A stretch of 19,166 nucleotides of DNA from AB-137-C09 sp964645625 (lineage in GTDB: Bacteria; Pseudomonadota; Zetaproteobacteria; Mariprofundales; Mariprofundaceae), in the NCBI GenBank assembly GCA_964645625.1, contig CAZYAI010000045.1:1-19166 (forward strand), in the 5' to 3' direction. The notes below the pieces were generated by a model. The model had not been told where the DNA came from, did not search any database, and saw nothing but the letters and a program-made list of their open reading frames with translations. Shown one piece after another: positions 7,979 to 14,755 of this stretch (position 1 is the first letter of the stretch; the number at the start of each line of letters is the position of its first letter). Both the position numbers and the translations under genes were made by a program.

Positions 7979-8045
7979 AAACGGGTCAGGCTTGAAAAAT
8001 TGAACTTTTATGCTGTTTTTTCAACTATTCAAGCCTGACCCCTTT
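7979..8045 (-). repeat. REP-like palindromic element, copy B (inverted)
   Basis: The arms GGGTCAGGCTTGAA (7983-7996) and TTCAAGCCTGACCC (8028-8041) are identical to those of copy A. The central bases match the reverse complement of copies A and C, so this copy is in opposite orientation. It begins 10 nt after the membrane ORF stop. Confidence 0.85.
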
Positions 8046-8048
8046 ACC

Positions 8049-8065
8049 AAGCCTGACCCCTTTAC
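8049..8065. repeat. Extra half-element (right end only)
   Basis: AAGCCTGACCCCTTTAC directly after copy B repeats the right end of copy B. Its reverse complement GTAAAGGGGTCAGGCTT matches the GTAAACGGGTCAGGCTT that opens copy C. The RND fragment at 8066-8508 is thus bracketed by inverted copies of this terminal motif, which may be the true end recognised during mobility. Confidence 0.7.
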
Positions 8066-8508
8066 GTAAATTATTTTTCCATCGACGGACGTTCCTACCG
8101 CGTCATGCCGCAGGTAGCTCAGCGTTACCGCTTGAACCCTGACCAAACCTTGGATTATTACTTACGCACACCATCGGGGCAGATGGTGCAAGCATCCACG
8201 GTAGCGAGTTTGGCGGACAGCGTTGTACCTGAATCCATCAACCGATTCCAGCAGCTTAACGCCGCCAAAATCCAAGGCGTATTTGCACCAGGACTATCGC
8301 AGCAGCAGGTGTTGGACTTCATGCGTCAAACCTTGCACGAAGTCGCCTCCGCTGGTTACAGCGCGGACTACGCAGGGCAATCGCGGCAGTTCCAACAGGA
8401 ATCAGGCGGTTTCGTCTTCATCATGCTGTTCGCCGTGGTCATCATCTTCCTCGCCCTATCGGTACAGTTCAACAGCTTCCGCGATCCACTCATCATCTTG
8501 GTTTCTGT
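8066..8508 (+). pseudogene. Duplicated internal fragment of the RND pump gene
   Basis: This stretch matches 6086-6528 of the pump gene at a constant offset of 1980 bp without indels. I count 9 clear substitutions between 8080 and 8293, plus one possible at 8068; all fall on third codon positions and none changes an amino acid. Bases 8294-8508 are identical to the original. The same reading frame is open from 8057 and ends in TAA at 8510-8512, created by the element's GTAAAC. There is no ribosome-binding site or gene start, and the piece covers only about 147 of the pump's 1010 residues, so it is unlikely to work as a pump. An ATG at 8105 could yield a 135-aa peptide. It is flanked by REP-like elements on both sides. 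Confidence 0.93.
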
Positions 8509-8510
8509 GT

Positions 8511-8575
8511 AAACGGGTCAGGCTTGAATAATTGAAAAAAACAGCATTAAAAATCAAGTTCTCAAGCCTAGCTCG
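8511..8575 (+). repeat. REP-like palindromic element, copy C (right arm degenerate)
   Basis: Same orientation as copy A and nearly identical over its first ~50 bases, starting AAACGGGTCAGGCTTGAATA. The right arm has decayed to CAAGCCTAGCTCG, so the terminal pairing is incomplete. It ends about 40 bp before the stop codon of the convergent nuclease-like gene. Confidence 0.8.
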
Positions 8576-8614
8576 TTCACTGCTTTTCGTCATAATAGCG
8601 TGCGACAACCTCGC

Positions 8615-9508
8615 TTAGTAAGACTGCACGCCAAATTTCAGCAGCAACCTTGGCAAAATATCATCTAAATTCTGAACATCGGCATCCTGTAGCTGGATCA
8701 AATTGAAATCATATTTTTCGTAGATTTCGATCTTCTTTTTTTTACGATGAAGGTATTTAGAGTCGTTCTCGTAACCCCAGTATTCGATGTACACCTTGCC
8801 AGTCGGGATATAAAAATCGCAATAAACATTCTCTTCCACGGGCAGTTTACGCTCGTAGGCGTGAATAATTTCAGCCATATAGAGCCAGTTATCGATGAGC
8901 ATCTCCGCTTTGGAGCGTACATAATGACCGTCGGTAGTGCGATGCTTGGCTTCGAATTTTTCCCTGAAGTTTTGCTGACCTGTGGATGTCTGCGCTGATG
9001 GTTCTGGCATCTGTTCAGCCTCGCCCTTAACCTCTTTAATGGAATCAAGAAACGCCCGGTGCTTCAATATACTTTCAGGCCAACGGACAAAGGGAACACC
9101 TGATCGGCGATCCTCATCCTGCATGCCACCGACCTTCTCTCCTTGCTTGGTTAGCTTCCAACCTTTGAGAGATTTTTCAATCCATCCAAGTTCCGAAAGC
9201 ATAAAATTTACCTTGTTCGGTGTCAGCCCGAATGGATCACCAAGAGCCTTCGCCGTTGCTCTTGCCGCAGCCTGTTTCTCTACTGTAGGAGCAGCAGCGA
9301 TGGTTTCTGGCCAGCGGATATAACGACCGTACTTTGAGCTTTCTGCATACTCCCCACCAATTTTTACACCCATGGTAGTCAACTGCCACTTTCCATCATT
9401 ATCCCTAAAAATAAGTTTATCACGGTTAAATTTGGCAAATAGCTCCTGTGAGGCGACACCAAGTTTTTTGGCTAAGGCCGACGTTGAAAGCATTTTCTTA
9501 TTAGACAT
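8615..9508 (-). CDS. Repeated winged-helix-like modules fused to a Vsr/PD-(D/E)XK-like nuclease domain
   Basis: A 297-aa protein from the ATG at 9508, which has GGAG 5 nt upstream; a TTG six codons earlier is possible but has no better site. Residues ~11-70 and ~90-147 are two copies of one module. Each is a helix-turn-helix-like stretch followed by W-x-LT-x2-G-x2-(I/V)GG and, further on, RWPE(T/S)I. The C-terminal ~110 residues carry VRSKAEMLI (E202), YCDFYIP (D231) and VYIEYWG (E242), then a lysine-rich HRKKKK (254-259). This order of acidic residues matches nuclease domains of the Vsr-like/PD-(D/E)XK group. A role in DNA recognition and cleavage, repair or defence is inferred. I know no named family with this exact double-module plan. 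It has its own promoter-like sequence and lies in the accessory patch. Confidence 0.7.
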   Translation of the reverse strand: MSNKKMLSTSALAKKLGVASQELFAKFNRDKLIFRDNDGKWQLTTMGVKIGGEYAESSKYGRYIRWPETIAAAPTVEKQAAARATAKALGDPFGLTPNKVNFMLSELGWIEKSLKGWKLTKQGEKVGGMQDEDRRSGVPFVRWPESILKHRAFLDSIKEVKGEAEQMPEPSAQTSTGQQNFREKFEAKHRTTDGHYVRSKAEMLIDNWLYMAEIIHAYERKLPVEENVYCDFYIPTGKVYIEYWGYENDSKYLHRKKKKIEIYEKYDFNLIQLQDADVQNLDDILPRLLLKFGVQSY

Positions 9509-9526
9509 TCGCACTCCACTTCCCAA

Positions 9527-9555
9527 ATATTATTAAAGTTGCATAGCATGAACAA
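9527..9555 (-). promoter_or_regulatory. Predicted sigma-70 promoter of the nuclease-like gene
   Basis: On the minus strand, TTGTTC (9550-9555) and TAATAT (9527-9532) are separated by 17 bp, and the ATG lies about 18 bp downstream of the -10 box. An independent promoter is reasonable because a gap of 130 bp separates this gene from the acyl-CoA synthetase gene upstream. This is prediction only. Confidence 0.4.
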
Positions 9556-9638
9556 AGACCATAAAGGTGGCAACTTTTTCAAAACTCAAGGGGTTTTTGT
9601 TAAACTTAACATCATCAATTCGACTTAAAACCACCCCA

Positions 9639-11423
9639 TCACCGTTGATACAAGCGTTCGATGTCATTGTGATAAAGACTTATGATTTTCGTTCGACGTT
9701 GCTTGAGGGTTGGGGTTAGCAGGTGATTTTCTATACTCCACGGCTCGGGGCATAGCTGTATGCGGCGAATTTTGGCGTAGCCTGGGAACTCTCGGGTGGC
9801 TTGTTGAACGGTTTGTAGGGTTTGCTTGATGGCTTCGGGGTGGCTATGCCATACTTCACCATAGGCTTGCTGTAAACGTTGACGCTCATCTTCGCTGGGG
9901 ACGATCAAGGCGGCAAGATAAGGGCGACCTTCGCCAATCAATACCGCTTGGTCGATGGTTGGCTCCAAGGTCATCATCGTTTCCATGTCTTCAGGGCAGA
10001 GTTTTTCACCGTTGGATAATACGATAATATCTTTTAATCGCCCCGTGATATAGATGTAAGCATCATCATCGCAATGCACCACATCGCCTGTTTTTAACCA
10101 ACCATCGTCTTGCAACACTTCTTCCGTTGCCAACGGATTATTCCAATAACCACGCATCACACTGCGACCACGCACCCACAATTGTTGCTGCTCATCAACG
10201 CGGGTTTCCATGCCGATTAAAGCAGTGCCAACACTGGCAGGCTTGTTGCCCTGTATCTTGTTAACGCTGATGACGGGGCTGTTTTCGGTTAATCCATAAC
10301 CTTGCTGTACAGCAATACCCAGTGCCAAAAACGTGCGCGAAAGCTGGGGGTTCAAGGCTGCGCCACCAGAGATAGCAAAGCGCAAACGTCCGCCCAAAGC
10401 CTGACGCAAAGGACGACCAAACAGCAGGTGAAACAATGGCGCAAGCAATAACTTCGGCTGCCACGCTGCTTGCCCCTGCCGATGTAAGAAGTCTTGCCAG
10501 CCAATTTCGACGGCTTGCTTAAATAGACGCTGTACTGGTTCGGGCTTCTGACTCAAACGCTGTTGCATTTTTTCATACACGCGCTCAAAAATACGCGGCA
10601 CGGTGATGATAATCGTCGGCTGCATGCGTTTTAAATCATCCGACAAAGTGGTAATGGAACGCGCATACGCCACCTGCGCCCCTGCCATCATGGGTAAGTA
10701 ATAACCAATGGTGCGTTCCAAAGTGTGTGAGAGTGGTAAAAAAGACAAAAACAAATCATCGCAATAAACGCGAATGTGTTCCATACCTGCCCATGCATTA
10801 TACAGCATATTGTCATGCGTTAGCACCACCCCTTTTGGGTGACCTGTCGTACCTGAAGTATAGACGATGCTGGCTACATCATGCGCTTGCACCCGATGTT
10901 TGCGCAGCTTCACTTGCTGACCACTGAGCCATGCCTCTAGGTGCATGATGTTGCTGCTACGCGGGTCTTGCAATGGTTTGACGCTGAGTACACGCACCAG
11001 TCCATTGAGTTGCGGACGCATGCCTTGTAGCCGTTGCCATTGCTCAGTGCCATTAAGCAGCAGCAATTTCGCGCCGCTGTGCTGCAAGATATAGGCAATA
11101 TTTTCGGGATTATCGGCAATATAGAGCGGCACGACGATCAGCCCTAATGCCAACGCCGCTTGGTCAAACATCACCCAACGCGGACTGTTCGCCAACATGA
11201 TCGCCACCCTGTCGCCTGCTTGTAGTCCTTCGCGTTGCAGGGCGTTTTGCCATTGTTGCACACAATGCGCCATCAACTTCCAGGTGATGCTCTGCCACTG
11301 TTGCGTGCGTTCATCAAAATAATGGTATGCCTCAACATCAGCGGAATAGCGCACGCGCTGTTGAAATAGCGCGCAAAGGGTGTCCGCCTCGGTCAATGGA
11401 ATAGCTTTGGATCTACACGCCAT
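9639..11423 (-). CDS. Long-chain fatty acyl-CoA synthetase (AMP-forming)
   Basis: A 594-aa adenylate-forming enzyme that activates fatty acids to acyl-CoA through an acyl-AMP, feeding the beta-oxidation enzymes encoded just upstream. Motifs: YTSGTTGHPKG (188-198, ATP P-loop), SGGAALNPQL (352-361), YGLTE (376-380), GWLKTGD (441-447), GRLKD (461-465) and LTPTLKQRR (569-577, including the C-terminal lysine region). Length is typical of bacterial long-chain ligases. The frame is open to 11516, but I chose the ATG at 11423: GAGG stands 6 nt upstream, and it overlaps the fadJ-like stop by only 11 nt, like the other junctions in this operon. It is the last gene of the operon. Chain-length preference cannot be told from sequence; FadD and eukaryote-like FACS types are both possible. 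Confidence 0.92.
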   Translation of the reverse strand: MACRSKAIPLTEADTLCALFQQRVRYSADVEAYHYFDERTQQWQSITWKLMAHCVQQWQNALQREGLQAGDRVAIMLANSPRWVMFDQAALALGLIVVPLYIADNPENIAYILQHSGAKLLLLNGTEQWQRLQGMRPQLNGLVRVLSVKPLQDPRSSNIMHLEAWLSGQQVKLRKHRVQAHDVASIVYTSGTTGHPKGVVLTHDNMLYNAWAGMEHIRVYCDDLFLSFLPLSHTLERTIGYYLPMMAGAQVAYARSITTLSDDLKRMQPTIIITVPRIFERVYEKMQQRLSQKPEPVQRLFKQAVEIGWQDFLHRQGQAAWQPKLLLAPLFHLLFGRPLRQALGGRLRFAISGGAALNPQLSRTFLALGIAVQQGYGLTENSPVISVNKIQGNKPASVGTALIGMETRVDEQQQLWVRGRSVMRGYWNNPLATEEVLQDDGWLKTGDVVHCDDDAYIYITGRLKDIIVLSNGEKLCPEDMETMMTLEPTIDQAVLIGEGRPYLAALIVPSEDERQRLQQAYGEVWHSHPEAIKQTLQTVQQATREFPGYAKIRRIQLCPEPWSIENHLLTPTLKQRRTKIISLYHNDIERLYQR

Positions 11424-13479
11424 CGCCAGCCTCGCTTGCAGGCAGTTCGCGCCAGCCAGGATGAGGGGTGAAAACCTTTTCATCATAACGGCGCAACTGC
11501 TCCAAACGTTGCACACAAGCTGCTACGCCTTGCTGCTGAATAAATTGCATCGGACCACCTCGGAATGGTGCAAAGCCTGTACCAAAGATCATCCCCGCAT
11601 CGCAAAGGTCGGCACTTGCAACCACGCCTTCACTTAAACAAGCAACGCTCTCGTTCAGCATGCTATACACCAAACGGTCACGAATATCAGCATCGTTGAG
11701 GCTATTGCTTTGCTTGTCGTACTCAAATGGCAGATTACGCTTAAGTGGATGCCCATAAAAACCGCGCTCTGTTTTTTTACCCAGTTCACCCGCGTTCACA
11801 CGCTGGCTAAGCGATGCGGGCATGCTGTAACCTAAAGCCTCCGTCAACACCGTCGCAACATGCTGGCAAACATCCAAACCCACATGGTCGGCGAGCAATA
11901 GCGGTCCCATCGGCATGCCCCAATCGGTAGCAATGCGGTCAATCGAAGCAATGGCGATGCCTTCGTCCACCATCATCATCGCTTGCATCAAATAAGGCAT
12001 AAGGATGCGATTAACCAAAAAACCAGGGTGACTGGCAACAGGTAATGGCAACTTACCCAATTGATTCGCCATAGCGAGGGCTTGTGTGACGGCTTGGCTA
12101 TGGCGATGTTCCGCACCGTTGTGTACCACCTCAATCAACGCCATGCGCGCCACAGGGTTGAAGAAGTGTAGTCCAACCAAGCGTTCCGGTTGCTGCAAAA
12201 CACTGGCAATAGCTTGCAATGGGATGCTTGAGGTATTGGTCGCCAGCAGCGCGTCGTGGCGTGCTTGAGCTTCGAGGGCAAGGAATAGCTGTTGTTTAAC
12301 GCCAAGGTCTTCAAACACCGCTTCGATGATGACATCTGCTTTGGCAACGCCTCGCCCCGCGACATCAGGCAACAAACGATCCATCGCCGCCTGAATCGCT
12401 GGTTCATCTTTCAGTTGACGGCGAAACATGGCAGCAGCGCGCCCGATAGCAGGAGCAATACGTTCGGCACTTTGATCTTGCAAGGTGACGTGCAAACCGC
12501 GCAGCGCGCACCATGCTGCAATATCACCACCCATCACACCCGCGCCAACAACGTGAACATGCTGTGCTTTATGGCTGCTGTTTTTGCCTAAGTCCTTGAG
12601 TTGTTGACGCAATAAAAAGGCACGAATCAATTGTTGCGCTGTTGCGCCGTTGATTAAACGGGCTACAGAGCGTGCCTCCTCATCAAGCATGGTGCGCGCT
12701 TGATCGCCATGTTTACACCACAAACGCAGCAGCGCAAAAGGTGCGGGGTAGTGTGCCTCATCAACACGTTGACGCACCTGCCGCTGCAAAAACTTCGCCG
12801 TCAGCGGACGCAATAGCGCGTGATTGCTCCACCGCTGCCACCATGATGGTTGTGGCACGGGCTGCTCCATCCAGTATTCTACTGCCCGTTGTAAATGGCG
12901 GGCTGGCATGACGGCATCGACCAAACCAATGGCGCGGGCGCGCCGTGCCGAAATCTGCTTGCCTTGCAACATCAAAGGTAGGGCTGACCAAGCACCACAA
13001 CGACGGCAAGCACGCATCGTACCACCAAAGCCTGGATGAATGCCCAGCTTTACTTCAGGGAAGCCCAAAGTGGTACGCGCATCGTCCGAAGCAAGACGAA
13101 CGTCACACGCCAGTGCCAACTCCAAACCACCGCCAAGGCAAAAACCATCAATCAAGGCGATGGTGCGACAAGGCAGAGCTTCAAATTGATCGAATAAAGC
13201 TTGTGCCTGACGCATATAGTTGTACGCCGCATCAACATCATGAATCGTGGTAAAATCATGAATATCAGCACCTGCGATAAAGCCACTGCTTTTGCCCGAA
13301 GTCAGTATCAAGCCGCTCGCCTGTGCGATGCTGATCTGCTCAATCATGCTTGTTAAGCCATCCAATACCGACTGGCTGAGGGTATTGGCAGAAGCATCGG
13401 TGCAATCGAGGCTTAACGTCAGCAGCCCAGCATCGTTAGTGGTCAATAACCATCCTTGTTGTTGTGCTAATTCACGCAT
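11413..13479 (-). CDS. fadJ: Bifunctional enoyl-CoA hydratase / 3-hydroxyacyl-CoA dehydrogenase
   Basis: A 688-aa multifunctional protein performing the second and third steps of the beta-oxidation cycle. The N-terminal crotonase domain (~1-195) has the oxyanion motif FIAGADI (67-73) and GGGLE, with E120 and E142 at the positions of the catalytic Glu pair of FadB. The NAD-binding dehydrogenase domain starts at GAGVMGG (312-318) and has H438 in GLHFFNPV and E450 in LIEVV, the catalytic dyad. Two C-terminal helical domains follow. The N-terminal half resembles FadJ slightly more than FadB, and the thiolase gene precedes it as in fadIJ. The start is the ATG at 13479 (8-nt overlap with the thiolase); a GTG directly before it at 13482 is equally possible. 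All catalytic residues are present. Confidence 0.92.
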   Translation of the reverse strand: MRELAQQQGWLLTTNDAGLLTLSLDCTDASANTLSQSVLDGLTSMIEQISIAQASGLILTSGKSSGFIAGADIHDFTTIHDVDAAYNYMRQAQALFDQFEALPCRTIALIDGFCLGGGLELALACDVRLASDDARTTLGFPEVKLGIHPGFGGTMRACRRCGAWSALPLMLQGKQISARRARAIGLVDAVMPARHLQRAVEYWMEQPVPQPSWWQRWSNHALLRPLTAKFLQRQVRQRVDEAHYPAPFALLRLWCKHGDQARTMLDEEARSVARLINGATAQQLIRAFLLRQQLKDLGKNSSHKAQHVHVVGAGVMGGDIAAWCALRGLHVTLQDQSAERIAPAIGRAAAMFRRQLKDEPAIQAAMDRLLPDVAGRGVAKADVIIEAVFEDLGVKQQLFLALEAQARHDALLATNTSSIPLQAIASVLQQPERLVGLHFFNPVARMALIEVVHNGAEHRHSQAVTQALAMANQLGKLPLPVASHPGFLVNRILMPYLMQAMMMVDEGIAIASIDRIATDWGMPMGPLLLADHVGLDVCQHVATVLTEALGYSMPASLSQRVNAGELGKKTERGFYGHPLKRNLPFEYDKQSNSLNDADIRDRLVYSMLNESVACLSEGVVASADLCDAGMIFGTGFAPFRGGPMQFIQQQGVAACVQRLEQLRRYDEKVFTPHPGWRELPASEAGDGV

Positions 13480-14755
13480 CACGTACCACCATCATGCTGC
13501 CACCTTGCCCACCACCAATGCACAGCGTGGCAATAGCACAGCGTTGTTGTTGCCGATGTAATACATGTAAGGCATGCAACACCAGCCGCGCCCCTGTCGC
13601 GCCAACGGGATGCCCCAACGCAATCGCTCCGCCATCGACATTGAGGCGATCTTCATCCAATGTTCCCAAGGCATCATCGCGCTGCAAATGCTGGCGACAC
13701 CACGCAGGTGAAGCCATGGCTGCCAAACACGCCTGCACTTGAGCAGCAAAGGCTTCGTTAACCTCCCAATAATCGACATCCTGCATGCTCATATTTTGTT
13801 GCCGCAGCAGGCGATCACTGGCATAGACAGGACCTAAGCCCATGAGTTCAGGCTCCACGCCTGCCCATGCGCAATCAACAATGCGCCCTAACACCGGGAG
13901 TTGATGGGCGGCTACAGCTTTTTCACTGGCGAGCATGAGTAACGTTGCACCATCACTGATTTGCGAGCTGTTACCTGCTGTAATCAAGCCCCACGGTGGT
14001 TCAAACACAGGACGCAAACGCGCCAAACGTTCCATGCTGCTGTCGCTACGAATACCATCGTCCGTTTGCCATAGCTGACCTGTATCGTCGTACAATGGGA
14101 CGATTTCCTCATGTGCACCTGCCGCGCTAGCGCGCTGCTGGCTGCGTAGGGCAAAGCTGTCCATCATCGTGCGGTCAATAGCAAAGTGTTGCGCTAAAAT
14201 CTCTGCTGTTACGCCCATCGATAAACCCACAACAGGGTCACGCAGTCCGCGCAACAAAGCAATGACAGGGCGCAACATGGCAGGGCGAAAACGCGCAATC
14301 AGGCGCAAACGTTCGCCCATGCTGCGCGCCGCTTGCCAGGCACTGAAATAACTCACCATATTCGGCTGCCACAGCAAAGGTGCGCGACTCATCGCCTCGG
14401 TTCCGCCTGCCAGCACCAAATCAGCACGCCCACGTTGAATCGCTTGGCAGGCGCAATCGAGGGCTTGCATGCCTGAAGCACATTGCCGTTGCACCGTCCA
14501 CGCAGGAACATGGACACCGCAACCCAGCCTAAGCGCGAGGATACGCGCAATGTTTGCCTCATCAGGCGCGGGAATCACACAGCCCATGATGACTTCATCA
14601 ATCTGTGCCGCTTCAATCGGCAAACGTTGCAGCAAAGGTTTAGCCGCTGCCAATGCCAGTTCCGTGGCACTGACAGGACCAGGCGTGTTACGCGATTTAA
14701 GAAACGGCGTGCGCGCACCATCAACGACAAATACGGGCGGCATTGTATCAACCAT
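13472..14755 (-). CDS. Thiolase (3-ketoacyl-CoA thiolase, FadI/FadA-like)
   Basis: A 427-aa thiolase that splits 3-ketoacyl-CoA with CoA to give acetyl-CoA and a shortened acyl-CoA, closing the beta-oxidation cycle. The catalytic triad is visible: nucleophile C92 in QRQCASGM, H382 in ALGHPVGATG, and C412 in CIGGGQGG. The mid-part (SMGVTAEILAQ, and LRPVFEPPWGLITAGNSS with AGNSSQISDGA) is typical of the family. Length is near that of FadI (436 aa), but the C-terminal CIGGGQGG block is the version usual in FadA, so I give no symbol. It has the best ribosome-binding site of the operon, AGGAGG (minus strand, 14762-14767) 6 nt before the ATG. It overlaps the fadE stop by 8 nt. Confidence 0.93.
   Translation of the reverse strand: MVDTMPPVFVVDGARTPFLKSRNTPGPVSATELALAAAKPLLQRLPIEAAQIDEVIMGCVIPAPDEANIARILALRLGCGVHVPAWTVQRQCASGMQALDCACQAIQRGRADLVLAGGTEAMSRAPLLWQPNMVSYFSAWQAARSMGERLRLIARFRPAMLRPVIALLRGLRDPVVGLSMGVTAEILAQHFAIDRTMMDSFALRSQQRASAAGAHEEIVPLYDDTGQLWQTDDGIRSDSSMERLARLRPVFEPPWGLITAGNSSQISDGATLLMLASEKAVAAHQLPVLGRIVDCAWAGVEPELMGLGPVYASDRLLRQQNMSMQDVDYWEVNEAFAAQVQACLAAMASPAWCRQHLQRDDALGTLDEDRLNVDGGAIALGHPVGATGARLVLHALHVLHRQQQRCAIATLCIGGGQGGSMMVVRDA

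Noticed and set aside
8066..8508. The RND duplication as an assembly artefact
   Set aside because: The copy has at least 9 base differences and is joined to distinct repeat sequence on both sides, which a simple misassembly would not produce. Read coverage would settle it.
8105..8512. A 135-aa protein gene from the ATG in the duplicated RND fragment
   Set aside because: It is a slice of the pump with no start region, no ribosome-binding site and a stop provided by the palindromic element; annotated as a pseudogene fragment.
7362..8575. The three repeats as a CRISPR array
   Set aside because: Spacing is several hundred bases, the repeats are ~67-bp hairpins in alternating orientation, and no cas gene is present.
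11424..11516. N-terminal extension of the acyl-CoA synthetase
   Set aside because: The extra 31 residues lie fully within the fadJ-like gene and do not resemble the family N-terminus; the ATG at 11423 fits the overlap pattern of the operon.
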